A stretch of DNA of 64,000 bases from Micromonospora ferruginea (GTDB lineage: Bacteria; Actinomycetota; Actinomycetes; Mycobacteriales; Micromonosporaceae). The stretch lies in the NCBI RefSeq assembly GCF_013694245.2, contig NZ_CP059322.2, positions 678,001 to 742,000 of the forward strand, in the 5' to 3' direction. Shown piece by piece: positions 49,677-57,679 of this stretch. Every line of letters starts with the position of its first letter. Position 1 is the first letter of the stretch. The translations under genes and the position numbers were made by a program. Under the pieces are notes generated by a model. That model had not been told where the DNA came from. It worked only from the letters and a program-made list of their open reading frames with translations, and made no database searches.

Positions 49677-50837
49677 TTGAGGCAGAAGCTCGCACGCGTG
49701 ATCGGCGGGGTCGCCATGCTGGCGCTCGTCGCCGGTGGTACCGCTTGTTCCAGCGGCAGCGACGATGAGGGTTCCGGGGGCAGCGCCTGCGGGAGCAAGA
49801 TCGCTTTCTTCGGCGCGCTGACCGGTAGCTCGGCCGCGCTGGGCATCAACGAGAAGAACGGCGCCAAGCTGGCGGTCGACAAGTACAACAAGGAGAACCC
49901 GGACTGCAAGGTCGAGCTCGCCGAGCTCGACTCGCAGGGCAGCCCGGACCAGGCGCCCGGCCTGGCCCAGAAGGCGATCGACGACACCAAGATCCTCGGT
50001 GTCGTGGGTCCGGCCTACTCGGGTGAGTCGGAGGCCGCCGGTCCGCTGTTCAACGAGGCCGGTCTGGTCACCATCACCCCCTCCGCGACCAACCCGACCC
50101 TCGCCAAGAAGAGCTGGAAGACGTTCTTCCGGGCGGTCGGCAACGACCTGAGCCAGGGCCCCGCCGCCGGCGTCTACATCAAGAACGTGATCAAGGCCGA
50201 CCGGGTCTACGTCATCGACGACCAGTCGGCGTACGGCGCCGGTCTGGCCGACGAGGTCAAGAAGGTGCTCGGCGCCTCGGTCGTGGGCAGCGACAAGGTC
50301 CAGGGCGAGGGCAAGCAGACCGAGTTCTCCGCGGTCGTCACCAAGGTCAAGGCCGCGAACGTCAAGGCGGTCTTCTACGGTGGCTACTACCAGGAGGCCG
50401 GCCTGATCCGCAAGCAGCTCACCGCTGCCGGCGTCACCGCCCCGCTGGTCGCCGGTGACGGCGTGAACGACGGCGCCTACATCACCTCCGCCGGTGCGGC
50501 CGCCGCCGAGGGCACCATCCTCACCTGCCCCTGCCAGCCGTCCACCGAGGCCCGCGGCTCCTTCGCCGCCGACTACAAGGCCCTGAACGGCACCGACCCG
50601 GGCACCTACAGCGACACCGCGTTCGACGCCGCGAACATCCTGCTGGCGGGCATCAAGGCCGGCAAGACCTCCCGCGCCGACCTGCTCGAGTTCGTCAAGG
50701 GCTACAGCGGCGAGGGCGTGGCGGCCAGCTACAAGTTCGTCGAGGGCGGCGAGCTGGACCCGGCGCAGGTCAAGGTCTGGGCGTTCAAGGTGCAGGGCGG
50801 CAAGGTTGTCCCGGACCAGGAGATCCCCAAGTCCTGA
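49677..50837 (+). CDS. livK: Branched-chain amino-acid ABC transporter, substrate-binding lipoprotein
   Basis: 386 residues. The signal peptide has a lipobox (LALVAGGTACSSGS), giving a membrane-anchored periplasmic-type binding protein, followed by a LivK-fold domain: KIAFFGALTGSSAALGINEKNGAKLAVDKYN and VVGPAYSGESEAAGPLFNEAGL. It binds leucine, isoleucine, valine or a related amino acid and delivers it to LivHM. The start is a TTG with GGAGGAGG upstream. It is followed by an intrinsic terminator and then livHMGF, so it is probably made in excess over the membrane parts. Confidence 0.95.
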   Translation: MRQKLARVIGGVAMLALVAGGTACSSGSDDEGSGGSACGSKIAFFGALTGSSAALGINEKNGAKLAVDKYNKENPDCKVELAELDSQGSPDQAPGLAQKAIDDTKILGVVGPAYSGESEAAGPLFNEAGLVTITPSATNPTLAKKSWKTFFRAVGNDLSQGPAAGVYIKNVIKADRVYVIDDQSAYGAGLADEVKKVLGASVVGSDKVQGEGKQTEFSAVVTKVKAANVKAVFYGGYYQEAGLIRKQLTAAGVTAPLVAGDGVNDGAYITSAGAAAAEGTILTCPCQPSTEARGSFAADYKALNGTDPGTYSDTAFDAANILLAGIKAGKTSRADLLEFVKGYSGEGVAASYKFVEGGELDPAQVKVWAFKVQGGKVVPDQEIPKS

Positions 50838-50876
50838 TCGTCGATCGCTGCGACTGGCGATTGAGTTGTGAATCGC

Positions 50877-50917
50877 GGGTGCGGCCGGGAGCTGGCTCCC
50901 GGCCGCACCCCCTTTTT
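50877..50917 (+). terminator. Intrinsic terminator between livK and livH
   Basis: A perfect 15-bp stem (GGGTGCGGCCGGGAG at 50877-50891 and its complement at 50896-50910) with a 4-nt loop is followed by CCTTTTTCT. This is a textbook Rho-independent terminator, rare in such high-GC DNA, and should allow partial read-through to livH. Confidence 0.92.
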
Positions 50918-50943
50918 CTCTTCAGCGACGGAGCGTCCCTCCC

Positions 50944-51894
50944 TTGAACTTCGACGGACTGTTCTCCAACTTCGGGGAACTCACCACGACCGGCCTGACA
51001 CAGGGTGCGATCTACGCCCTGGTCGCGCTCGGCTACACGCTTGTCTACGGCGTGCTCAGGCTCATCAACTTCGCCCACTCCGAGGTGTTCATCGCGGGCG
51101 CGTTCGCCGCGATCTGGACCTGGAACGGTTTCGGTCTCGACCAGAACTCCCAGGTCAGCGGCGTCGGCTCGATCCTGTTCTATCTGCTGGTGGCGATGAT
51201 CGTGGCGGCCATCGCCTCGGCCGGCACCGCGACGGTGATCGAGCGGGTGGCGTACCGTCCGCTGCGCAAGCGCAACGCGCCCCCGCTGGCGTTCCTGATC
51301 ACCGCGATCGGCGCCTCGATCGCGATCTCCGAGGCGTTCGGCGTCTACACCCGACGCCTGCCGGAGGGTGCGCCGTCGCTGGTCAGCTCGAAGCCGCTGT
51401 TCCACGTCGCCGGCGTGCCGATCGACAGCATCCAGCTCCTCACCATCGGCGCCGCCCTGGTGATGATGTTCGCGCTGGACCAGTTCATCAACCGCAGCCG
51501 CACCGGCCGTGGCATCCGGGCGGTGGCGCAGGACGCCAACACGGCGGCCCTGATGGGCGTGAACAAGGACCGGATCATCCTGATGGTCTTCATCGCCGGC
51601 GGCACCATGGCCGGCGTCGCGGGCCTGCTCTACGACGTACGGATCCAGACGCTGACCTACAGCGTCGGCTTCCTGCTGGGCCTCAAGGCGTTCACCGCGG
51701 CGGTGCTCGGCGGCATCGGCAACCTGCGGGGCGCGCTGGTCGGCGGCCTGCTGCTGGGCGTCGTGGAGAACTACGCCTCCGGCCTGTTCGGCAGTCAGTG
51801 GAAGGACTTCGCCGCGTTCGCGGTGCTGGTCGTGCTGCTGATGTTCCGCCCGACCGGCCTGCTGGGCGAATCACTGGGGAGGGCACGCGCATGA
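50944..51894 (+). CDS. livH: Branched-chain amino-acid ABC permease LivH
   Basis: A 316-residue polytopic membrane protein of the LivH family. Diagnostic stretches are GLTQGAIYALVALGYTLVYGVLRLINFAHSEVF-type (seen from residue 20) and VGFLLGLKAFTAAVLGGIGN near 245. It starts at TTG with GGAG upstream. It forms the transmembrane pore with LivM and is energised by LivG and LivF. The stop overlaps the livM start (ATGA). Confidence 0.95.
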   Translation: MNFDGLFSNFGELTTTGLTQGAIYALVALGYTLVYGVLRLINFAHSEVFIAGAFAAIWTWNGFGLDQNSQVSGVGSILFYLLVAMIVAAIASAGTATVIERVAYRPLRKRNAPPLAFLITAIGASIAISEAFGVYTRRLPEGAPSLVSSKPLFHVAGVPIDSIQLLTIGAALVMMFALDQFINRSRTGRGIRAVAQDANTAALMGVNKDRIILMVFIAGGTMAGVAGLLYDVRIQTLTYSVGFLLGLKAFTAAVLGGIGNLRGALVGGLLLGVVENYASGLFGSQWKDFAAFAVLVVLLMFRPTGLLGESLGRARA

Positions 51895-53036
51895 CGACGA
51901 CGGTAAATCCGCCGAGCCCGGAGCAGCAGGAGGGGATCGGGGTCCGGCTGCGGCAGGGCCGGGAGGCGATCGCGGACCGCTGGCACCACGCGCCGCGCTG
52001 GGTGCGCTGGGTGCTGCTGGCCGCGGTCATCGTGTTCTTCTACGCGCTGCCGAACAAGGAGTTCTACCAGTACCTCGGGCCGATCCCGACGCCCGGTGCG
52101 AACTTCACCCAGGTGCTCTTCACCGTCTCGATCTACGTGTTGCTGGCGGTCGGGCTGAACATCGTGGTCGGGTTCGCCGGCCTGCTCGACCTCGGTTACT
52201 TCGGCTTCTTCGCGGTCGGCGCCTACACCGTCGCGGTGCTCACGTCGCCGAGCAGCAACATCAAGACGCTGTGGCCGTGGCTGCTGGTGGTGCCGATCGC
52301 GATCGCGCTGACCATGGTCTCCGGCGTCATGCTGGGCACGCCGACGCTGCGCCTGCGCGGCGACTACCTGGCGCTGGTGACGCTCGGCTTCGCCGAGATG
52401 ATCCGGATCGCGGCGGTCAGCTCCACGTTCCTCAAGGGGCAGCGGGGCTTCAGCGAGATCCCGCACCCGCCCGGCAAGTACGCCGACGGGCGGCCGTTCT
52501 TCGGTGTGCTCGACGCCCGCCCGTACTACTGGCTGGTGCTCACGCTGATCATCCTGGTGGTGATCGGGGTGCGGAACCTGACCCACAGCCGGGTCGGCCG
52601 GGCCTGGATCTCGATTCGGGAGGACGAGGACGCGGCCCAGTTGATGGGCGTGCCCACGTTCAAGTTCAAGCTGTGGGCGTTCGCCTCCGGCGCGGCGATC
52701 GCCGGCCTGGCCGGCGCGTTGTTCGCGGGTAAGCAGAACTTCGTCAACTCGCAGAACTTCGAGCTGCTCAACTCGATCATCATCCTGGCCGCGGTCATCT
52801 TCGGCGGCTCCGGCAACATCGTCGGCGCGATCGTCGGTGGCGGCCTGGTGGCGTACATGATCGAGCGGTTCCGCGGCATCGAGCTGTTCGGCATCGAGCT
52901 GTACGAGTACCGATTCCTCTTCTTCGGCCTGGTGCTCGTGGTCATGATGATCTTCCGGCCGCAGGGCCTGATCCCGAACCGGCGACGAGCGGCGGAGTTC
53001 AAGGACCGTCGCAAGGAGGTGATCGTCGGTGAGTGA
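51891..53036 (+). CDS. livM: Branched-chain amino-acid ABC permease LivM
   Basis: 381 residues with about nine to ten membrane helices after a 45-residue cytoplasmic N-terminus. LivM signatures are ALGLNIVVGFAGLLDLGYFGFF-like (seen as LAVGLNIVVGFAGLLDLGYF), GDYLALVTLGFAEMIRI and SRVGRAWISIREDEDAAQLM, followed by GVPTFKFKLWAFASGAAIAG. It pairs with LivH. The start overlaps livH by 4 bp and the end overlaps livG by 8 bp. Confidence 0.95.
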   Translation: MTTTVNPPSPEQQEGIGVRLRQGREAIADRWHHAPRWVRWVLLAAVIVFFYALPNKEFYQYLGPIPTPGANFTQVLFTVSIYVLLAVGLNIVVGFAGLLDLGYFGFFAVGAYTVAVLTSPSSNIKTLWPWLLVVPIAIALTMVSGVMLGTPTLRLRGDYLALVTLGFAEMIRIAAVSSTFLKGQRGFSEIPHPPGKYADGRPFFGVLDARPYYWLVLTLIILVVIGVRNLTHSRVGRAWISIREDEDAAQLMGVPTFKFKLWAFASGAAIAGLAGALFAGKQNFVNSQNFELLNSIIILAAVIFGGSGNIVGAIVGGGLVAYMIERFRGIELFGIELYEYRFLFFGLVLVVMMIFRPQGLIPNRRRAAEFKDRRKEVIVGE

Positions 53037-53874
53037 CACCGAGCAGACCCCGGCCGTTCCGGCCCAGGCGGCGGCGCCCGCCGTCGAGACGGTGGACGCG
53101 CGCGAGCCGTTGCTGGAGGTGGACCACGTCACGCTGCGCTTCGGCGGCGTGGTCGCGCTCAACGACGTGGACTTCACCCTCTACAAGGGCGAGATCCTCG
53201 GGCTGATCGGGCCCAACGGCGCGGGCAAGACCACCTGCTTCAACGCGATGACCGGCATCTACCAGCCCACCGAGGGGCAGATCCGGTTCCGGGGCGAGAA
53301 GATCAGCGGCAAGAAGCGCCACCAGATCACCCGGATGGGCATGGCCCGCACGTTCCAGAACATCCGGCTCTTCCCGGAGATGACCGCGCTGGAGAACGTC
53401 CAGGTCGGCGCGGACGCGCACCACAAGACCAGCGTGGTCTCCGCGTTGCTGCGCCTGCCGCGGCACTGGAAGGAGGAGCGCGAGGGGCGGGAGAAGGCCG
53501 AGCGCCTGCTGGAGTTCGTCGGCATCCGCAAGCGGATGCACGAGTTCGCCCGCAACCTGTCCTACGGCGAGCAGCGGCGCCTGGAGATCGCCCGCGCGCT
53601 CGCCACCGACCCGGTGCTGCTCTGCCTGGACGAGCCGGCCGCCGGCTTCAACCCGGCGGAGAAGGAGGAGCTGCTCCAGCTCATCCGGCAGATCCGGGAC
53701 CAGGGCGTGACCGTGCTGCTGATCGAGCACGACATGCGCCTGGTGATGGGCGTGACCGACCGGATCGTGGTCCTGGAGTTCGGAAAGAAGATCGCCGAGG
53801 GGCTGCCCGCCGAGGTGCGGGACAACCCGAAGGTGGTCGCGGCGTACCTGGGGGTGCCGGACGATGCTGCTTGA
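53029..53874 (+). CDS. livG: Branched-chain amino-acid ABC ATPase LivG
   Basis: 281 residues. The Walker A is GPNGAGKTT, the signature LSYGEQRRLEIARAL, the Walker B LLCLDEPAAGFN and the switch His in LLIEHDMRLVMG. ARTFQNIRLFPEMTALENV is typical of LivG. An N-terminal extension of about 25 Ala/Pro-rich residues precedes the domain. It overlaps livM by 8 bp and livF by 11 bp. Confidence 0.95.
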   Translation: MSDTEQTPAVPAQAAAPAVETVDAREPLLEVDHVTLRFGGVVALNDVDFTLYKGEILGLIGPNGAGKTTCFNAMTGIYQPTEGQIRFRGEKISGKKRHQITRMGMARTFQNIRLFPEMTALENVQVGADAHHKTSVVSALLRLPRHWKEEREGREKAERLLEFVGIRKRMHEFARNLSYGEQRRLEIARALATDPVLLCLDEPAAGFNPAEKEELLQLIRQIRDQGVTVLLIEHDMRLVMGVTDRIVVLEFGKKIAEGLPAEVRDNPKVVAAYLGVPDDAA

Positions 53875-54574
53875 GATCGAGGACGTGAGCCTGCTCTACG
53901 GGCGGATCCAGGCGCTGCACGGCATCAGCCTGACCGTGGACGAGGGCGAGATCGTCGCGCTGATCGGCGCGAACGGCGCCGGCAAGTCCACCACCATGCG
54001 GGCGATCTCCGGCATCCGGCCGATCGCCACCGGCAGCATCAGGTTCGCCGGTGAGGACATCTCCAAGCTCCGGGCCGACCTGCGGGTCCGGCGCGGGCTG
54101 TGCCAGGCGCCTGAGGGCCGGGGCATCTTCCCCGGCATGTCGGTGCTGGAGAACCTCGACATGGGCGCGTACACCCGGCGGGACAAGGCCGGCATCGCGC
54201 AGGACCTGGCGCGGGTGCTGGACCTGTTCCCCCGGCTGGCCGAGCGGCGCAAGCAGCCCGGCGGCACCCTCTCCGGCGGCGAGCAGCAGATGCTCGCGGT
54301 CGGCCGGGCGCTGATGAGCCGGCCGAAGCTGCTGCTGCTCGACGAGCCGTCGATGGGCCTCGCGCCGATGCTGATCCAGCAGATCTTCACCATCATCACG
54401 GAGATCAACCAGCAGGGCACCACCGTCCTGCTGGTGGAGCAGAACGCCCAGCAGGCGCTGGCCCGCGCGCACCGGGCGTACGTGCTGGAGACCGGCCGGA
54501 TCGTCAAGAGCGGCACCGGCGCGGAGCTGCTGCACGACCCCTCGGTCAAAGAGGCCTACCTCGGCGTGGCCTGA
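53864..54574 (+). CDS. livF: Branched-chain amino-acid ABC ATPase LivF
   Basis: 236 residues, the short second ATPase of the Liv system. Walker A GANGAGKST, signature LSGGEQQMLAVGRAL, Walker B LLLLDEPSMGLAP and VLLVEQNAQQAL are all present. QAPEGRGIFPGMSVLENL is the LivF form of the Q-loop region. Its start overlaps livG by 11 bp; the polar amino-acid transporter begins 30 bp after its stop. Confidence 0.95.
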   Translation: MLLEIEDVSLLYGRIQALHGISLTVDEGEIVALIGANGAGKSTTMRAISGIRPIATGSIRFAGEDISKLRADLRVRRGLCQAPEGRGIFPGMSVLENLDMGAYTRRDKAGIAQDLARVLDLFPRLAERRKQPGGTLSGGEQQMLAVGRALMSRPKLLLLDEPSMGLAPMLIQQIFTIITEINQQGTTVLLVEQNAQQALARAHRAYVLETGRIVKSGTGAELLHDPSVKEAYLGVA

Positions 54575-54604
54575 CCGACGCCCCCCTCGCAAAAGGAGTA
54601 CCCC

Positions 54605-55516
54605 ATGTTCCACCCCAACCCCGGCCGGCGGGCGGCGCTCGGCGTCGCCGGCGCGGCAGTCCTCCTGCTCTCCCTCGCCGCCTGCGGCGAGAAGGAGAAC
54701 TCGTCCGAGCCCGGCGCGGGTCCCTCGGTGTCCGCCTCGGCGGACTCGGGCCTGGCCGCCAAGGTGCCGGACACGATCAAGGCCGACGGCGTGATCAAGG
54801 TCGGCACCGACTCGACGTACGCTCCGGCCGAGTTCCTCGACCAGGACGGGAAGACCGTGGTCGGCTTCGACGTGGAGCTGTTCAACGCGGTGGCGCAGAA
54901 GCTCGGCCTCAAGGCCCAGTACGAGTCGGCGCCGTTCGACTCGATCCTGCCGGGCATCGAGTCCGGCAAGTACGAGGTCGGCGTCTCGTCGTTCACCATC
55001 AACGCCGACCGGCTGAAGACCGTCAACATGGTCAGCTACTACTCGGCCGGCACCCAGTGGGCGACCAAGGCCGGGAACCCCGGCAAGGTCGACCCCGAGA
55101 ACGCCTGCGGCAAGAAGATCGCCGTGCAGGTCGGCACCGTGCAGCTCGACGACATCACCGCCCGGTCGAAGAAGTGCACCGACGCCGGCAAGCCGGCGAT
55201 CAGCATCGACCAGTACCAGGCGCAGAGCGACGCCACGGCCGCCATCGTCAGCGGCAAGGACGACGCCATGCTCGCCGACTCGCCGGTCGGCGCGTACGCG
55301 GTCAAGCAGAGCAACGGCCAGTTGGAGGTGCTCGGCGACATCTACGAGTCGGCCCCCTACGGCTACGCGGTGAAGAAGGACCAGCAGGCCTTCGCCGAGG
55401 TGCTCAAGGAGGCCGTGCAGGCGGTGATCACCGAGGGCAGCTACAAGTCGGCGCTCGCCAAGTGGGGCGTCGAGGGCGGCGCGATCACCAACGCCGAGCT
55501 GAACCCGTCGGCCTGA
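54605..55516 (+). CDS. Polar amino-acid ABC transporter, substrate-binding lipoprotein
   Basis: 303 residues. A lipobox (LLLSLAACGEKE) indicates lipid anchoring. The mature part is a family 3 solute-binding protein: GVIKVGTDSTYAPAEFLDQDGKTVVGFDVELFNAVAQ-type opening and EVGVSSFTINADRLKTVNMVSYYSAG. Such proteins bind glutamate, glutamine, histidine, cystine or related polar amino acids. AAGGAG lies 8 nt before the ATG. It is the first of three linked genes for one transporter. Confidence 0.93.
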   Translation: MFHPNPGRRAALGVAGAAVLLLSLAACGEKENSSEPGAGPSVSASADSGLAAKVPDTIKADGVIKVGTDSTYAPAEFLDQDGKTVVGFDVELFNAVAQKLGLKAQYESAPFDSILPGIESGKYEVGVSSFTINADRLKTVNMVSYYSAGTQWATKAGNPGKVDPENACGKKIAVQVGTVQLDDITARSKKCTDAGKPAISIDQYQAQSDATAAIVSGKDDAMLADSPVGAYAVKQSNGQLEVLGDIYESAPYGYAVKKDQQAFAEVLKEAVQAVITEGSYKSALAKWGVEGGAITNAELNPSA

Positions 55517-55518
55517 CC

Positions 55519-56499
55519 ATGTCGGTCGACACTGACACACCCGAACGGGCACGGCCGGAACCGATCAAGGCCGTGCCCGTGCGGCACCCCGGACGCTGGG
55601 TCGGCGTGGCGGTGATCGCGGTGCTGACCGCGATGTTCGTGCACATGCTGGTCACGAACGATGCGTTCAAGTGGTCGTTCATGGTGGACGAGATGTTCCG
55701 CCCACCGATCATGGAAGGGCTCCGGGGCACCATCCTGCTGCTGGTGACCTCGATGGTGATCGGCATCGGGCTGGGCATCGTCATCGCGATCATGCGGCTG
55801 TCGCCGAACCCGGTGCTCCGCGGCGTCTCCTGGGTCTACACCTGGTTCTTCCGCGCGGTGCCCCGGCTGGTGCTGGCGATCCTCTTCGGCAACCTCGGCA
55901 TCCTCTGGTCACGCCTGGAGTTCGGCCTGCCCTTCGACCGGCAGATCGGTGCGCTGTTCGGGCTGCACGACTTCGAGGCGCGCCTGTTCGGCTTCACCGC
56001 GGTGGACATCCTCACCGGCTTCGTCGCCGGCATGCTGGCGCTGGGCCTGTCCGAGGCCGCCTACATGGCGGAGATCGTGCGCGCCGGCATCCAGTCGGTG
56101 GACGAGGGGCAGACCGAGGCGGCCCAGGCGCTCGGCCTGAGCCGGGGGCAGATCCTGCGGCGCGTCGTGTTGCCGCAGGCCATGCGGGTGATCATCCCGC
56201 CGACCGGCAACGAGACCGTGGCGATGCTCAAGGACACCTCGCTGGTGGCCTTCGTGCCGGTGTCCATGGAGCTGTTCTTCCAGCTCAAAGCGGTCGGTAG
56301 TCGGACGTTCCAACCGTTCCCGATGTACGTCGCCGCCACGCTCTGGTATCTGCTGCTGACCAGCGTGCTGCTGGTCGGGCAGTACTACCTGGAGCGGCAC
56401 TACTCGAAGGGCTTCGGGCGCAGTGCCCGGGCCCGCCAGCGGCTGCGGGGCCTGGCCGCCGAGAGCGGCGGCACGACGAGCGGGACGGCGGCACCATGA
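55519..56499 (+). CDS. Polar amino-acid ABC transporter permease
   Basis: 326 residues. A cytoplasmic N-terminus and one extra helix ([19 protein letters not shown]) precede the HisM-type permease domain. The inner loop that contacts the ATPase is [23 protein letters not shown]. One permease gene only is present, so a homodimer is likely. It starts 2 bp after the binding-protein stop and overlaps the ATPase gene (ATGA). An insert of about 45 residues (around [20 protein letters not shown]) enlarges the usual periplasmic loop. Confidence 0.92.
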   Translation: MSVDTDTPERARPEPIKAVPVRHPGRWVGVAVIAVLTAMFVHMLVTNDAFKWSFMVDEMFRPPIMEGLRGTILLLVTSMVIGIGLGIVIAIMRLSPNPVLRGVSWVYTWFFRAVPRLVLAILFGNLGILWSRLEFGLPFDRQIGALFGLHDFEARLFGFTAVDILTGFVAGMLALGLSEAAYMAEIVRAGIQSVDEGQTEAAQALGLSRGQILRRVVLPQAMRVIIPPTGNETVAMLKDTSLVAFVPVSMELFFQLKAVGSRTFQPFPMYVAATLWYLLLTSVLLVGQYYLERHYSKGFGRSARARQRLRGLAAESGGTTSGTAAP

Positions 56500-57302
56500 C
56501 CGAGACGATCGTTTCCCCCGGCGCGTCCGGGACGCAGAAGCCCGGTCTGATGGTGCGGGCCGAGCAGGTGCACAAGTCGTTCGGGCCGCTGGAGGTGCTC
56601 AAGGGCATCGACCTGGAGGTCCGCTCCGGCGAGGTGTGCTGTCTGCTCGGGCCGTCGGGCTCCGGCAAGTCGACGTTCCTGCGCTGCATCAACCACCTGG
56701 AGAAGATCGACGCCGGCCGGATCTGGGTCGACGGCGACCTGATCGGCTACCGGGAGCGCGGCGGGAAGCTGCACGAGATGCGGGACAAGGAGGTGGCCGC
56801 GCAGCGCCGGGCGATCGGCATGGTGTTCCAGCGGTTCAACCTGTTCCCGCACATGACCGTGCTGGGCAACGTCACCGAGGCGCCGGTGCTGCTGCGCCAG
56901 TCGAAGAAGGCGCAGGCCCGGGAGCGGGCCGCGGAGCTGCTGGAGCGGGTGGGGCTGGGCGACAAGCTCGGCGCGTACCCGGGTCAGCTCTCCGGCGGCC
57001 AGCAGCAGCGGGTGGCGATCGCCCGGGCGCTGGCCATGCAGCCGAAGCTGATGCTCTTCGACGAGCCGACCAGCGCGCTCGACCCGGAGCTGGTGGGCGA
57101 GGTGCTGGACACGATGAAGGACCTGGCCCGCGACGGCATGACGATGATCGTGGTGACCCACGAGATCGGCTTCGCCCGGGAGGTCGGCGACCACCTGGTC
57201 TTCATGGACGGTGGGGTGGTGGTCGAGCAGGGCGACCCGCGCGAGGTGATCGCGGCGCCGAAGCACGACCGGACGAAGGCGTTCCTGGCCAAGGTGCTCT
57301 GA
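56496..57302 (+). CDS. Polar amino-acid ABC transporter ATPase (GlnQ type)
   Basis: 268 residues. Walker [11 protein letters not shown]-loop region [19 protein letters not shown], signature [15 protein letters not shown], Walker [21 protein letters not shown] and switch [16 protein letters not shown] are the GlnQ/HisP set. It drives the two preceding genes' products. It is followed by a strong hairpin shared with the convergent small secreted-protein gene. Confidence 0.95.
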   Translation: MTETIVSPGASGTQKPGLMVRAEQVHKSFGPLEVLKGIDLEVRSGEVCCLLGPSGSGKSTFLRCINHLEKIDAGRIWVDGDLIGYRERGGKLHEMRDKEVAAQRRAIGMVFQRFNLFPHMTVLGNVTEAPVLLRQSKKAQARERAAELLERVGLGDKLGAYPGQLSGGQQQRVAIARALAMQPKLMLFDEPTSALDPELVGEVLDTMKDLARDGMTMIVVTHEIGFAREVGDHLVFMDGGVVVEQGDPREVIAAPKHDRTKAFLAKVL

Positions 57303-57304
57303 CC

Positions 57305-57336
57305 GGGTCCGGTGCGGCGTCGGCCGCACCGGACCC
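57305..57336. terminator. Bidirectional hairpin terminator
   Basis: A perfect 14-bp stem (GGGTCCGGTGCGGC and its complement) with a GTCG loop begins 3 bp after the ABC ATPase stop and lies 7 bp from the stop of the convergent small gene. It has no T tract. Confidence 0.75.
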
Positions 57337-57342
57337 CGCCGG

Positions 57343-57567
57343 TCAGTTCACGAAGCCCCGGAGCAGCCAGCCGGGGCTCTGCGGCTCGCAGACGTAGGTC
57401 TGGTAGGTGCCGCTGCTGACCCGGGACTGCCCGACCGAGATGCACTTGGACTGAAGCGTGTAGACCCCGCCGTTGACCCAGCCGGCGAACGCCGGACCGC
57501 TCAGCACGGTCAGCGCGCCGGCCGTGGCGAGCGCCGGTACCAGAATTCGGACACCCCATCGTCGCAT
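57343..57567 (-). CDS. Small secreted protein (74 aa)
   Basis: A 74-residue precursor with a clear Sec signal peptide ([20 protein letters not shown] then SGPAFA) and an expected mature form of about 46 residues that is rich in Gly, Ser and aromatic residues and has two cysteines (KCISVGQ and YVCEPQ), which could form one disulfide. AGGAGG lies 7 nt before the ATG. No family is recognised. It is convergent with the ABC transporter and divergent from polA. A surface or signalling peptide is possible; nothing in the neighbours tells which. Confidence 0.75.
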   Translation of the reverse strand: MRRWGVRILVPALATAGALTVLSGPAFAGWVNGGVYTLQSKCISVGQSRVSSGTYQTYVCEPQSPGWLLRGFVN

Positions 57568-57679
57568 CGAGTCCTCCTTGACCTGCCATCGACTGATCTC
57601 CATACCGTAGTGGTTCGGTCGCGATCCGTGGGGGCTGCTGGTGCCGGGGATGTCGGGGTCACGGACTAGAGTCGCTGCC

